64,000 bases of DNA from Mariannaea sp. PMI_226 (GCA_024336345.1 JANFOG010000021.1:142141-206140); one strand, 5' to 3'; positions 1 through 13,341 are shown, counted from the stretch's first letter. Made by a program: numbers and translations. Notes: generated by a model not told the origin, from the letters alone.

Positions 1-905
1 CAAGCAACAGATGAGAAAGATGTCGCAGTGAGTCACATCTTAGAACTAACTAGAATTTGTCTTTTACTGACGTTCATTTCTTTCCTCGCCTGAAGTAGCA
101 CTCGTGTCTCAAGCGCTTACAATAGGGAATCTACAAATATGGAAGCCACGCAAGAGGGAGCCGCTCCTACAGAGACTCAGCAAGTGGTATAATCGACAGA
201 CGGATGGGTGTGCTGTTGGTGCAAGCCGAATATTCTCATGTTCCGTCGAAATTGGATCACTATACACTGCTTCGTTGAATCATATTTTATTCAGTTCACT
301 AGCCCAAGCCCAAGTTTAGTTGTCTCTAATTTATATATGTGACAGCTTCTATAACTATGCGATAGTTAACCTTGTATCAAGGTTGAATTAATATAAACTA
401 GCATGTATATATATATATTCTTTGGAAAAACGTGTACCGGGGCAGCATGTGTAAATTGGTAGCCTTCATGTGGATAATTTCGCAGTACACGAAGTCTGAA
501 GTTCCTTAGATATATATCTTTGTGTCATTATCTTGTTTTGTGCCAATCCTGACTGCAAACAGTGGCAATGTTTCAAAGTGTGACAAAACTCTTCCATCGG
601 AATCATTAATGCTCTGTATCCACTGAAGAGGCTGGCTCCCATGTTAGAGGCACCCACACTATACCTTGTCTGACCCTCACCCCGTGTGCTTGATTGAGAC
701 CCGGGCCAGCCAGAATGTGCACGTCGCTTACGATGAGGCATTGCCAAAGTGATTGGGCAGGTTTCTCCAAATAGCTTGAACATCTGCGACCCTAAAGTGT
801 CGCATCCACTATTAGCTAATGTGATAAGACCGGTGAACGTATGAGAACGTGAATGACAGGTGTCACACTCAAACTGCTGAAATTTCGCAAGGTAAATACA
901 TATTC
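1..905. other. Intergenic region downstream of phospholipase B
   Basis: I see no supportable gene here. Short open frames exist on both strands (for example one ending at 319 and a minus-strand one at 466-954), but none shows a recognisable domain or fungal splice structure. The 905 side is the 3' flank of the phospholipase B gene on the minus strand. Confidence 0.5.
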
Positions 906-3078
906 TTATGTCATCACTAACAGTCCAATGAAAACCACCAGGGCGTAATAACATCCAACGCCCTGCCCACCCATACCCATCACCAACCGAGGAGCCAAAC
1001 TATCTGTCCCATTCGTCGTTCCGTTCGCAATGATTTGCTGTGGCTCGTATGTGGCTGGTGTCGTCGAGTTGGTCGTGCCGTTCCAACAGTATTTTGAGAA
1101 ACAATCCTTACAGTCTGATGGGATGTCGGTCTTTGTGCGAGAGAAGCTGCGAGCCAAGATCGCACAGCTTACACATGTCCTCCAGTTAGAGTCCCTAGTG
1201 CCATTTCCAAGTGTCACGACGTTGTATCCGTTGCGAATTATATTGTTACGCTCCTCCAGACTATACTCCATGTTGAAGGTTGAAAAGTTGGAGTTGTACG
1301 AATATGGGGCATTAGGCAAGTAGACGATCAATGGGTCTGAGGATTTGGCATCACACCCGAAGAATGTCGGACGATTGTTTAGCCCTAAATTAATGAAGGT
1401 ATTCTGGTCGGGAACCTTGGGAAAATCGCTGTCATCAGCCGAAAAGCCAGCCTTGGACCGGTTGTAGGTAGCCACAAGTGCAGTTCCGTTGGGCCACGAA
1501 GTTTTCGTGTCTGCCGACCCATCAACGGCAAAAATCACGTCCACATCGCGGTCAGGCAGAAGAAGAGGATGTAGCGGAATGTTCTGCAAATCCTCACCAC
1601 CGTCCACGAGCGTCAGAATCGTGTTGTTGGCATTGACATTGCTACCCGGATTGTATTTATAAAATGGGTTTGGCCAGCTCGCAATGTCCTTGTTATCGTT
1701 CCCGATTTCTTCAAGGGTGTCGTTGATTGGTCCCAGCAGAAAACTCGGAACGCCGGACAACGTCTGGATCTGCAAAAACGCCTGGTTGAACAGGGATGAG
1801 GACGTCCCCATGACGAATCCCGCATTGTCAAAGCCAGCGACGCAATTTCCATTGCGGCCGATGGTTCCGTTAGTGAAATTGGAACCAATGTACTTCAACG
1901 GAGCAAATGCTTCGGTGCCTTCGTCGTAAGACCCCATCTCCCAAGGGTTAAACTCAAAGACAGTAGAGTTAGATGGGATAAGGAGCTGTCCAAAACCCCT
2001 TTCAACGGATACTATGAGGGGCATAGGCGTGTTGGCTTCAGAGAAGTCAGAGTCCTCAGCAATTGAGGAGAATGTGTAAGCTACAAAGATTGATCATTAG
2101 CCCGTGCCACCCTTACATTTCTGGTGTTGGCTCTCAGAGACGTACCAGGTCCTCCATCGCTCGCGTTGACCAGCTGGTATGACAGGGCTCTGCCCCAGTA
2201 GTCGGTAATTGTCTTGTTGAAGCCGGCGTCGGCTTTGGATTTAACGGACTGTTGTAGCTCACGGTAATACCGGGTTGTGGAGAGGTTGGCCGGCCCTAGA
2301 TTGGGTTGAAGTGAGCGTTTTAGCATACGATCCCTTCTCACTGAAAGGGGACTCAGAAAGCGGATGAATGAACGTACCTTTGAAAATGGAATTCTCAAAC
2401 TGCCAAAGCGTGCTTAGAAAACCGCCAGATGAGAAAATGATTGACTCCACTGTTGTGAAATTTTGCACATATAGGCTTCCTACTAGCCAACTCCCTCCGG
2501 ACAGTCCACTGAGATATGTTGCTGACTGAAGCAAACCACCCAGTTGGCCCTTGCCCATAGAATCTGACGACCGATTATCAAACGCTGCTAATGCACCAGC
2601 ACCATTCATCAGAGCCCTGTAACCACCCCCCGATATTGCAATGCCAATACGTGGTAGACGGCTGTTATTTTTGGCGATGTTATCGATATATGTGTTAGTA
2701 TTCAGGTCGCCAATCTGTGTCTGGTCGAGAAACGTTTTTAATGAGGGCAGTGTCTTGTTATCTCGGACCTGAAGCCATTGTGTCTCTTGTGGTGAGAGCC
2801 CTGTCGCTGTGCGAACAGTTGGTCGGCTTGTCGGACAAGGGACGACTGCCGGAGCGTAGCCATCTGGGGCCACTGCCGCAGCTCGGTGTTTGACAATGGG
2901 TACGAGTTCATCTTTTTCTGGGTTGCATGATGCTAGCCCTGTAGGGTCATATCAGTGGTAATGTCGATGAGAGGTGAAATAAACGCCGCTTCTTTACTCC
3001 CATGCGACTAGATAAGATGGTTGACTTACCTGAGAAAAGGAGGAGCAGACTTGCGAACGGTAAAATATAACCCGGCAT
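906..3078 (-). CDS. Lysophospholipase / phospholipase B, GPI-anchored type
   Basis: Four exons: 3078-3030, 2938-2378, 2295-2146 and 2080-906 (1,935 nt, 644 aa). Introns of 91, 82 and 65 nt begin GTAAGT, GTACGT and GTACGT and end AG. The start was chosen because the first exon encodes a signal peptide (MPGYILPFASLLLLFSG) and splices in phase. The family hydrolyses fatty acyl esters of phospholipids and lysophospholipids at the cell surface or outside the cell. The cPLA2-type catalytic parts are all present: an SGGGYR oxyanion-hole/Arg motif at residues 119-124, a GLSGGSW nucleophile motif with Ser163, and a catalytic Asp413 in LVDGGED. An NPWEMGS block follows residue 297. The protein has many N-glycosylation sequons and ends in a hydrophobic tail (CYYALVVFIGLLVMT) after a polar Asn/Thr stretch, as expected of a GPI signal. 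Length matches the family (about 600-650 aa). It looks intact. Which paralogue (plb1/2/3) it is cannot be told from sequence alone. Confidence 0.95.
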
Positions 3079-4494
3079 TGGAACCGTGATATTTCAATTG
3101 ATTTCAGAAATTTTGTCAAGGTGAGGGTGTACGCTGTTTTGATGTTTATTTTCTTTTCTTTCAGCTTTTGATTTGACCAAGTCACCACAATACCGTGTTC
3201 GTGCCTGGTAGACTGGAGCCTTACTACCCCTAATCATCCTTCATCATGGCCCCAGTCCACATGCAACTGGAGTGAACACCATCCAAAGTTCCCTATCGAT
3301 GATTGGTTTATCTGGGGCGAACTCAAGTTTGGGCTGGCTACCTGCCAAACTCTCATACCGGGTAAGGAGGTGCGGACGCCCACCGGCAAAGGCTAGTCTT
3401 GTGGCTGTAAGCTTACGAGGACATCGGGTCATTCCTGGGCGGGGAGGGATTGGAGGGGCCAACCAAACAACTCAAACTGCCACCCAAAGTTGTAGTAACC
3501 TTTTGGCTGACTTTTGTACGAGATCCTCTCCAAACTAGATAAGCGGCGATTTATGATTCGTTGACTTCCGGTCTCGACTTACCTACATCAAAATTAGCAA
3601 CCACCGTGATGAGCATGCACGTAAGTTGAAGCTTCACTACTTATGAGAGGCTTGGCAAACTATCTGGAGTAAGGTGATGCAGCATTGTTGGATGATTATT
3701 CGTTCCAAACGCGGAGACTTAGTTGTCGCCTCACCATGTGAGTGATAACCCCTCAATTCCATTGCGACGCCACAAGGCTCTATTTCGAGCTTCGTGTTAC
3801 AAAATCAAAGAGCTTGAAGAGGCCTCCCATGGGTCAAGTACGATAAATTTCTTGGCTGTCAAATAACACGGCATAATACTTAGTGTGCTTGGCTTGCGGT
3901 AAGTTGAACAAACGAGGCGCACAATTGAAGAGAGTACATGAAATTGAGGCAGAGGTAGACATCTCATCCAACCTCAAACGGAAAATCGAGTGAGAATATG
4001 CAGTGATTCCACTTCTTGCCACATGGTTGCTTCAAGCCTATAAATCAACGTCCTGTTCACGCCAGTAGGTACATTTATCCCCAAGTTGGGTGACTGGATA
4101 TATAGCACGTGATGCGATGCCAGCCAGCTAAGGTCGGGTTTTTTTTTTTTTTTTGACTTTCCGGCGTTGTTGAAAATGCAATACCTATACAATTTTATAT
4201 TAATGTCCGTAAAATCTCCCATGTCATTCTGCTGCTTCCCCTTTCTTCCGAGGAGAGGTAGCCTTGCACTTGGAAGCGAGGTGCTGAAAACTTCACACAC
4301 ACTCTTGCGCGTCCAGCTCTAATCTCTAGCTAGCTAGCATGCGTCAGTACAGTTCCTGCTTGGGTGCATCATAGATGCATCTATGAATAAGCTGAGAGTA
4401 AGATCACCAAATAGCTAATGAAAGGGAACAGATGTTGCAACTTGAACAGAAAGTATATGCTGTCATATTCAAGAAGACGAAATATCCTTAGCCT
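3079..4494. other. Intergenic, phospholipase B promoter side
   Basis: This 1.4-kb stretch separates the phospholipase B start (3078) from the 3' end of the transporter gene (4495), both on the minus strand. It should hold the phospholipase promoter. I see a T-run near 4139-4154 but no gene, tRNA or clear repeat. Short ORFs at 3244-3538 and 3834-4300 have no recognisable content. Confidence 0.5.
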
Positions 4495-5534
4495 TCACAT
4501 ATTCTTATCACGCCTCTTGAAGAATCTTGTAGTATCTCCAACTGGAAGAGAAAATGGGATGGCATCCTGACACATAGATGCAGCGCAACTGTAGTACCCC
4601 AGTAGGCCAGAGATGAACCCAAACGCCCCCGCTGCCTTCATAAGTGCCTTTGCAGTATCCGGATTGCCATCGGCGAGAGCAAAGTTGGAAGCTGCATCCA
4701 GAATGAAGCACAGAAAGATGGTTGCGAAAATTCCAAAGGAGACAAGATTTCTAGAAGTGAAACGTTATTAGCATCCCAATTCTGCTAAGCCAGGTGGATG
4801 CCATGTATATATATAGGCCAAGGTGACTTACATCGACAACGACCCGAGCATGAAAAATATATCAAGCACAGCCCAAACTACATGCTACCAGTTAGGCCTG
4901 TCTCAAAGTGTTTGTGGGCAGCTAGTCTATAGGATTGCAATAATACATACTCAGAACAAAGAATCCAAGAGCATTGTGGTACTCGGCAGTCGCCCCGCCA
5001 TATGAATCAAGAACGCCCAGCGATGGGGCTAGAATCACGCCGTAGCCTCCATAGAACAACCCTGTGTATGTTCTGTTAATTTATATATTTCAACGCTCGT
5101 GTAATGATGGGATTCTTGGTGAAAAAGGAGAAGCTTAAGTGCAAGTGAATGAACGTCCAATGACCGAGACTGACCGAATGCGCTTAGTGACGAATACCCA
5201 AAGGTATTACCTCTGACCATTTCCCACTGGGCTGAGATGAGCATCCCAAGGCCAGCAGCAAAGCAGAGGTTAGCAATGAAAACTGTTTGCGTCTCTACTC
5301 CACGAAAACCCATCATCGCTAAAGACAGAGTGAGCAGGGTGGTAGCGAACCCTCCCATCGCTAAAGGGGACTTGATAGTCTATGGTGTAAGCAGCAGTTC
5401 AACTTTTTATCTAATTGAGGTTTCTCTGCGTGGTCATCACTTCTACTTACGGGGTTTCCGATTCGATGCTCCAAACTTGAACAAGTCGAGATTGGCGATA
5501 TAGGCAGGCATCTTTCGTCGAGTTTTGATGTCAT
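4495..5534 (-). CDS. Gpr1/Fun34/YaaH (AceTr) family acetate/succinate transporter
   Basis: Five exons: 5534-5451, 5370-5175, 5061-4951, 4877-4832 and 4750-4495 (693 nt, 230 aa). All junctions are GT..AG and in phase. The family comprises six-helix plasma-membrane channels that move acetate, propionate or succinate with protons. The N-terminal NP-S-P-L motif (residues 27-31) just before the first membrane segment (GGFATTLLTLSLAMMGF) is the family signature. It is followed by predicted helices around NLCFAAGLGMLISAQWEM, YGVILAPSLG, ALGFFVLIWAVLDIFFML, LVSFGIFATIFLCFIL and AGAFGFISGLLGYYSCAASM. The C-terminal block with DAIPFSLPVGD is also typical. At 230 aa it is slightly shorter than many fungal members because the cytoplasmic N-terminus is short. 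The first in-frame ATG at 5561 would add nine residues; 5534 is used as the simpler start. No break is visible. Substrate is not predictable. Confidence 0.9.
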
Positions 5535-7361
5535 TTCGAGGAGGAATATGTATATTTTCAAAGATACGAGAATGTTTATGTCTTTAATTATATCTCAATC
5601 CCATCATAGAACCATCGGAATCAGTTTCTCCCTTTATAGTTTTCACTTGTCTCGGCAGTAGACTTTTGGAGAGTCGACTTCTCCCCCAGAGTCGGTGGGC
5701 TTTCATTGAACTTTTATGTAATGATTAGCCAATTTTGACCTTGTTGAGACAATAAAACACAGTATGCAAGAGTGACCCGCGTAATGAGCTGCAGTACAAG
5801 TAAGGGGCTGGCCATTCCTGAGGCGAGCTACAACGAGATGATTGATAGAGTCCTGGGGTAGCGATATTACTCCACAAACCAAGATGCTTTGAGCCCCTCA
5901 TTCCCCCGTTAACTGCATCTAGAGTTGGAGTTCGGGTGGAAATCTTATCGTTAAATCGAATCTTGATCTTAATACCAACCAAATGCCCCCGGTTTTCCCC
6001 GGTTTGATGTCGCTGCATGCAGGCTTGCGGGCGTTTCAAGAGTATTGGCTCTTGAGTGGTCCGTCATGACAAATAGTATATGCAGTAAGAAGTTGGCGTG
6101 CTCACCGCGCAAATTTAAAAGGGTCAGTTGCGTTGAAAATTTTCCGGCGCAGAGTGCAAGTTGACCACTGAGGCTCTCCGTCAGAGTGGATGTCTAGAGG
6201 AGAAATCGATCCAGAGATTTTGAGAAGGTGAGAACCTATCTATGCTAGCGTTCGAGAATAACGATCAATCTGGGGGGCATGTTTACGATGAACAAACCCA
6301 GCAAGCCATTCGAAGGTATGAATAAATATGTCAAGACGATCGGCTCGGCTAATTGCGGCTCAGATTCGAGCAAGAACTGTCAATTATACAGGGCTGAAAC
6401 TAGATTGACAGCTGTTGGTCAGGGAGGATTCTTCAATTATAACTCAGCTATGTCGTCTTTTCAATAGCGTACAGCCCAACCCAGCATAAATCGCTCGACT
6501 CTCGTATTTAACATCACTTTAGCGAGTGTTCGCACAGGCAACATCAACTTACAACTCTTGAACACCAAGTAGGTGCATCCAACCATGGTGACTTTCGGCA
6601 CATAGAAGGTGCTTTAATTCCTCTTTGATCAGCAGTGCCATGCAAACCAAACAAAAGCTGATTATCGAAGAATTCAAGTAGTTGGTTCCTTATAGTTTAG
6701 TATTCATGGCTCCCCCTCCTTTCCTTGACGGCTGAGGTCTACATATCCGAAGTAATACTGTCCAACGAGTAGGGCCAGAGATCCGTACACCCATTCTAGA
6801 ACTATCAATACTCCGTCCTCACTGCGCCGTTCGCTCTCTCGTGGTTGAGAGTGAGCCCGTGACCTGGTGGAAGTTAGCGACATCAACCTCTTTGTTAGAC
6901 TTGAAGTGCCGGGCAGCGTATGTCAATGTGTAAAATACATCAGAAAACAAACTGCTTGATGAGCCAGGAGAGGGATTTTAAACTCGTCTTATGATGTCAC
7001 CTATTTCCATTCGTCGATGATAGAAATCAAGCCTGTCTAGGTTAGTGACCTGCCTCCGACCTTCCTACCTCAGTGTAGCTCCATATTGAAAAAATCGCTT
7101 TACACCAATGGACGGCTTTTTATTTTGCAAAATTGACTATTTGTAGCTGGTGGAGCGCTCACTGACTATAACTCCGTAAGCGGAGAAACCCACAAACTGG
7201 TCACCCCGGAGACCCGCGGCATGAAGATCCCATCTGCTTAGTTTCACCAGGGGAGAGCCAGCTAACAGTGTACTCAATAACCATTCAAAAGTTGAAACAA
7301 CCTACAAACTCCCGACTAGCCCATATCTTTATTCGCTCATCCAGTCCATCATTATTCACCA
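5535..7361. other. Intergenic 1.8 kb between divergent genes
   Basis: The region lies between the transporter (minus) and the VOC gene (plus), so it should contain both promoters. No ORF with family content, tRNA or repeat was recognised. The last 60 bases before 7362 are CT- and A-rich in the manner of fungal core promoters. Confidence 0.5.
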
Positions 7362-7766
7362 ATGAGTTCACCTATTGCTGCAGCCCACCTTCGCGTTGCA
7401 AGGCCAACAAACAACATTGACGCACTCCTCAAATTCTACTGCGATGGTCTCAAATTCAAGAAGATCGGGGAGTTCAAGGATCATGATGGGTTCGACGGGT
7501 TGATTCTGGGCCACAGCGGTGCTGGATATCACCTAGAATTCACCACCAAGAAGGGACACGATGCTGGAAAGGCTCCTACCCAGGATAATCTGATGGTGTT
7601 CTATCTTCCAGATAAAGAAGCTTACCACCAAGCAGTGTTGAACATGGAGACTGCAGTCGGTCCTGCTGTAGCAAGCTACAACCCGTATTGGGATAAGTGT
7701 GGGAAGACATTTGAGGACCCAGATGGGTACAGGGTTGTATTGGCAAATCAAAGTTGGGAACTATAA
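7362..7766 (+). CDS. VOC/glyoxalase-fold protein (YycE-like)
   Basis: A single-exon gene of 134 aa beginning at ATG in a good context (CACCAATGAG). It spans one vicinal-oxygen-chelate (glyoxalase/bleomycin-resistance/dioxygenase) module. The pattern is HLRVARP (His9) in the first beta strand, a long helix (NIDALLKFYCDGLKF), GYHLEFT with Glu59, and FEDPDGYRVVL near the C-terminus, which is the second half-module's signature. Related short fungal and bacterial proteins are annotated as YycE-like or glyoxalase superfamily members. Most have no assigned substrate and dimerise to form a metal or ligand pocket. His and Glu in the usual ligand positions are visible, but metal dependence is an inference. 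The gene is isolated: 1.8 kb and 2.5 kb of noncoding DNA flank it. Confidence 0.88.
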   Translation: MSSPIAAAHLRVARPTNNIDALLKFYCDGLKFKKIGEFKDHDGFDGLILGHSGAGYHLEFTTKKGHDAGKAPTQDNLMVFYLPDKEAYHQAVLNMETAVGPAVASYNPYWDKCGKTFEDPDGYRVVLANQSWEL

Positions 7767-10296
7767 AGAGATCTATCGGCTTTGATGGCCCCCGTCGACT
7801 TGGTCTGGGTTACGCGCGAGCTAATACTCAACTCGCACCTCTATTCAGATGAATCAGACGGTGAGTGTATCTAGTTTCGCCAGGTGACGAATAGACAGGA
7901 TGGTAATGCAGGATCTCTATGTGATATTCTACTATCCAACATCCCGAACGTGTAATCGAGCTGAAATAGCCAGGGAGATATCCAACGACATGCACGGTGC
8001 TTGTTAATGTAGAGGATGTCTAGCGCTCGAAACATTTTGGCATGTTGAGGTCGTATTAAATTCCTTGAGAATCATACATAGTTCGTAAATCACCGAAATG
8101 TGTGGTGGCCTATGCAACAGTCTCCATGTACACCACGCATTTTGGGGTGGGAGTTGCGTACGCAACGGTAACTAGTAGCCACGGTCCTTGTTCTAATTAT
8201 AATTTCTATTTCCCTAATAAACTAGCTTCTATGGGTTTATATACAAGGCCTACTGCATACCAGACCTCTATCTTTCACAGTATCATTGTCTTACATTATA
8301 CACTGATGTCATTTCCTATGAGCATGAGTGCAGACTAAATAGGTTCATCTCGGAAAGGATTTTCCAACCATACCTCTCCTTACACGTTTAGTCTCTTCAG
8401 TAACATCTCGGCTCAGCAGTTGATACTTCGTGATAATATTCCTTAGGAAACCTGAGGGTAGGAAGAGAGTATTATTCCCACATTAATTTCCTAAATCTTA
8501 TACTTAATACTAAAAACCTTTTTTTTCTTTCTGTGCTAGGGGCATTCGATTTTTTTCATGATTTCCTCGAAAGTGGCCAACCTTGATCACTCTAAAAGCC
8601 AGATCCGTGGCAAAGAGAGAACTTCACTACGCTTTTCTCCGCTCCTACGTGTTTAATATGCTGCATGAACAAATGATGTGGTAATTCTGGGAGCTATTGG
8701 TGTCTTGAAGAAGGATCCAAGATACAGAACTCGAGCGGAAGTTTGATGCTATACGTAAACAGATTATAGCTCAGTTGGAGTAAATATAAATTAGCATATT
8801 CCAGTGTCAAGATCAGGCAATTTAGCAATAGGATAATATCAACGAAAGAGGAGGCATGATACGAATCTATGCTTATAGACCTCAATATCTTGTATAACCT
8901 GTAACCAAGGCACGGGTAGACCTGTCGGTGTAGTAGTTAGGGGTTACCCCCACCGATCTGTATCAAGGCGCCTCAAAAGGCACTTATTGCACTTCTCTTC
9001 CCTCAGCTATCTTAGTGAGTGTCAAAATTCCAATATTCTTAAATCTTATAAACTATATATTTTTATTTCTTGGATAAAGAATAGAATTATCGACTTTTTC
9101 TAATAGAGTATCATATAATATGAGGACCTGAGTTCGATTAGTTCATAACGTGCGCCAAGACGGTCGTCATATTATGGCAATTGAATACATTCGCAACAAA
9201 TAACCACTATAAAACTCATATCACGGGATGTTGTCTATTATAATTTTGTAGCTTATAGTATCGCGTCACACACCGTGTACTGGCCATGGGCCACCTACCG
9301 AGGATAATAAAGGTTCCGTAGACGTAATTCTTCGGATTAAAGCAAGTCTATTCAATGAAGATACCTTAGGTGGGCAATTGCAGAATTCAGAATTCTTTCG
9401 AATTTAATTGTAATAAGAAAGCCAAGTTCAATAAATTTGCACATTGGTTTTGCAAAAAGCAAACCGAGTCAATTACTGCGAGGATGTTTTCTATATCCAC
9501 AAGTGTTGTGCCTCATAAGAAACAATTCCAAACATCAGATCAATATCGAGGCCGGTAAGCTACAGGAACTGGTTTTTCTTGCGGCAAAAGCAGAGCCCCA
9601 TAATCAGAGAAGCCAAGCTAGGAGATCCTGAAGTTTTCTAGGGATGGCATGATCATTAAATCAGAAAGACGTAATTATTGGAGACTACTAAGGGGAAAAA
9701 GATATATCCCGGCTATGACTCACTGTGAGGCTTAGGCGGTCAAGCGGCTAATTATCGAAGAAGTACAGGAAACTAGAAGCCGGCAATATTGGGTAATGGC
9801 TCCTGTTCAAGCATTTAAGAGTCAGCAGTCGCAATTCATATTAACCCTTGGAGAGCACAAGTCCCTTCTCCCTCCGCAGAAAGGAAATATTAGGCGAGAC
9901 TAAGGGAACCAAACAGACAAAGACTCGTTCTGAGCATTAACAAGTTAACAACAGAGATATAATACATGCAAATTACCTTGAATGATTACACAGTTCTCTG
10001 TTCCATGGCCCACGTAACTGAGTTCTTCTCTATCAAGATATTTTACTCTGCGACAATTTACGACACATCTTGTGCCAAAGCTAGTGTGCATAAGAAAATA
10101 ATATTGTTGTTGCAATAGTTATATCTATTAGCACTGATACTTTTCAAGAAAGCATGTCAAGTGGCACAAGAAAATAAACACAGCCTGTCGGTTATACATG
10201 TTTCATTTCTCTCAAGGCCCATTGGAGCATCAAACATAACTCTCACTGAGCGATACTTCAGACAATCTAGACACTACTGCTAGTCGAATGTCCGTC
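7767..10296. other. Intergenic 2.5 kb, AT-richer, no gene recognised
   Basis: Composition drops toward AT between about 8,200 and 10,250. No coherent reading frame, tRNA or paired repeat was found. A stretch near 8,930-9,260 has mixed GC blocks that resemble old mobile-element sequence, but I could not pair its ends. Confidence 0.4.
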
Positions 10297-11588
10297 TCAT
10301 TTGTCTGCCTCAAAAATTACCTTTTGCACCTTCATCGAGTCAAATAGTTCATATCCTTCGACTGCCTGGCTAAGTGGCATGATTTTATCCGTCATAAAAC
10401 TGCGACATCTATCAGAGCTTGTTTCTGGTCATTTCAAGGGTTCTGTATTCTTGAAACTTACTCGAGGAGGCCTTGCTTCTTCTTCAGTAGTTCGAGAGCC
10501 GGCTCGAAGATGCCTGTGCCACGGCGAGGAGGAAAAATTAGACGAGGAATCCCACTATCAGTTATTCAAACGGCAGAGCACTCACTTCGAACCGGGCATC
10601 TGCCCATTTGGATCGTAAGATTTTTTCCATAGGCTTGATTACCGGTCCATGGTATTTCTCCATTATGCACACCGACGCTTGAAATAGTTCCCCAAGGTCG
10701 AAGCAGCTGGAACCCCAAGTCTAAGGCTGAACTATGTCCGACGATTTCGATAACAACATCGGCTCCACGGCCGTCGGTCAACTCCTTGACACGATTCTCT
10801 AGGCCTTGTCGGTTGGTCTCGAAATTCCACGGTTCAGCTCCTAGACCCTTAGCTAGAGCCAGGCGAGATTCGACAGAGTCTACGGCTAACACGGCCTTTG
10901 GCCTGTACTCTAGCGCGGCAATCAGCCCGCAGAGACCAACAGGACCACATCCCAGCAGGACGACAACACTACCACGGGCCTTTTCAGCGCCTAGGCGTTC
11001 CAAGCCGTTTCGTGCGGCGAAGAAGCCAGTGGGGAAAATATCTGCCATAAGACACAGTTTTGGACCTTCAATGCCTGCCGGAGCCTTGACTACTGTGCTG
11101 TCTGCTAGGGGTACTCTTACGAATTCTGCCTGGGCTCCGTCGAGCAAAGGACACCCAAAGAGCAACACCTTCTCGCATCGAGAGGAGAAGCCTTGAGTAC
11201 AGTAGAAGCACTTCCCACAGCAGGTTGTGAATGGGCTGACTATCAAGTCACCGGGTTTCACAGTCTTAACCTCGGGTCCCACTCTCTCGACAGTCCCTGT
11301 GAATTCATGGCCCATGATGAAGCCAGCGGCAGAGGGTTGATGACCACGGTAGACATGGAGCTCACTGACACCACCAAATAATCAGCAGCTATTGTTCCCT
11401 GGCGTTTGCCAACATCTCCACCTATAAGGGAAGAGTGTCCATCAGTAAACATACCTGCCACACAAAGCTGTATACTGAACCTTCACTATCGCATCGCCTG
11501 GATGCTGAATCGTAGGCATTGGCCTCTCTTCAACCGCAACACTCTTTACCCCCTTAAAGACGACGGCGCGCATTGTCTTGGCTGACAT
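10297..11588 (-). CDS. Zinc-dependent MDR alcohol dehydrogenase (formaldehyde/sorbitol dehydrogenase-like)
   Basis: Four exons: 11588-11455, 11364-10586, 10513-10462 and 10399-10297 (1,068 nt, 355 aa). Introns are 90, 72 and 62 nt with GTATGT, GTGAGT and GTAAGT donors. The protein is a medium-chain NAD(P)-dependent dehydrogenase. The GroES-like N-terminal half has catalytic-zinc ligands Cys43 (ALCGS), His64 and Glu65 (GHEF). The structural-zinc Cys cluster is complete at 94, 97, 100 and 108. The Rossmann half has GCGPVG at 183-188 and a VDSVESR segment that positions the cofactor ribose. The C-terminus (DKIMPLSQAVEGYELF) closes the fold. Expected activity is reversible oxidation of an alcohol or polyol in the cytosol. 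Substrate cannot be assigned. An upstream in-frame ATG at 11642 would add 18 residues; 11588 starts right before the conserved MRAVVFKG strand. All catalytic residues are intact. Confidence 0.92.
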
Positions 11589-13341
11589 GTTGGTGTAATG
11601 TTGGCAATCAATGACTTTAAATTTAGGCAGAGGCGACAACACTCCCTGATTGAGACTTGGATAACCTAGGGTTGAAAAATCAAAAGTTTTTCCAGACGTC
11701 TATTCTTGAGTTTGGTGTTTGGTTCATACCACCGCTCGGATCACCGGGGATTGGTGATGTGAGTGCAGCCCCTCATTTGCAACTAGACATGTGACTCGCC
11801 AGTGAGCGCGGGGTTGCATACTGTTGCGGGGAGCCCATTTTCACGTAGATAAGACCTATAGATACCTCGAGCCTCCTAGCATAACATACCCATAGGGTGA
11901 TCATAGCAGCCGGCTTCGGAGGGTAGGGGCGCCCCGGGCCCCCTTCCCCTATTTAGGGGGGCGTCTCCAGGGGAAAGCCCCTTATATAAACCCCTCATAG
12001 GATTAGCTAGTCTGGGAAAGTCACTTCTCGTCACACCTACACTCTTGACCCTACGTTCCGTGACACCTACCTTATGTGAGTGCCACATCGACTGCACCTT
12101 ATTAAAAAAGTAACCGGACGTATTTTTGTACTGTTTTCTGTACTAAATATTCCACTATCCTATCTAACTGGCACTTAACACGTTCTGCTTGCTCCTGTAA
12201 TAATCATCAAGATACACTACAGTCCGCAGATTCCAAAGAAAAACTACTCAGAGTGTCACAGAGTGGCTTTCATTATCGAATATTGTCAAGCATTCCGCAC
12301 TAGCCTTAACTAGCTGATCATGTTTCAATGGATTTGGTGGATATCATCAAGCTTTATACAGATGTGCATTTCAATAGTTTCTACTTGCAAAAACGCCACA
12401 AGTTTCCAACAATTAATTAAAAGCAAGCCAGATACATTGAATGCGTCCTCTACTTGAGCTCCCCTATAATATCCCTGCCTTCAGTGGGAAACGGATCACT
12501 ACCTACCACTAGCTACTTTCCAAGCCATACCTATTATCCCTGAAGATATAGGGGCCTTAGCAGGCATTGCCTAAGGCTACTGTTTTTCTATGTATATTAA
12601 TGTAACTAATAGGGATAAGAGGATGTGGCGTCTCTAGGGCGAGTAGAAACTTTTGAAATGCTCATTTGTAGCAGGATCAGGATTCATCAGCAAGCTAATA
12701 TTGCCGCAATGGCATGTCTGGTTTCTTCTACAGTGCTGGGGGATGCTACTGGCATTATAGCTTTCTGAAACGTACCAAGGCCGAGTGAGCACAAAATTTC
12801 ATCTATTTATATTAAACTTAAGACAGTCATTTTACTCAATAAGCTTATTAGTACTGAGCAAAGGTTCCACAAAGAAAGAAAGTCGAGTCCGCATTTGCAT
12901 TATCTAACCTAAACGATTTCTCACACTCTTCAGCTTGTTAACTGCCTCTAAAACTAACCTGCCAGACATAATGGCATATAACATACAGGATTTGTTATTC
13001 CCCTCAATATTTAGCGCTTAGATTGTCCTACGGTAGACCAGGATTCACACAAAATGCGTTCTTGCGATAAGGCAAAATAGAATAAGCCTTTTTTTTTTCT
13101 TTTTTTTTTTATGGAAAATTCTTGAAATGTATTTTGGAGGCATCTCAGACAGTGAACAATTGTCTGCCCGAAATCGATATAAATATATATTCATATATAC
13201 ATGGTCATTCATATCAAGAATTTCGAACTATCATGCCTAAAAGGAAAAGAAATTTACACCAAAAAGATATACCGAAATGTCATTGACGCTCACTGGACTT
13301 TAGGTTCGTTGCCATTTTATTAGAAACACGGCAGTAGTTCG
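11589..13341. other. Intergenic 1.75 kb with a GC-rich, palindrome-bearing block
   Basis: The dehydrogenase promoter should lie at the left side. Between about 11,870 and 12,080 there is a GC-rich block with runs of C and G around a short palindrome (CCCCTATTTAGGGG), a TATATAA at about 11,982 and two similar 10-mers 30 bases apart (TCACACCTAC, TGACACCTAC). This could be a remnant LTR or a promoter, but paired ends and a target duplication were not found. The remainder, including T-runs near 13,090, shows nothing recognisable. Confidence 0.4.

Noticed and set aside
466..954. A 162-codon minus-strand ORF next to the phospholipase B stop.
   Set aside because: It overlaps the 3' end of the phospholipase gene in another frame and shows no family features.
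8930..9260. Mixed GC block resembling a Ty1/copia-type LTR remnant.
   Set aside because: I could not find paired ends, a target duplication or a second copy in the window.
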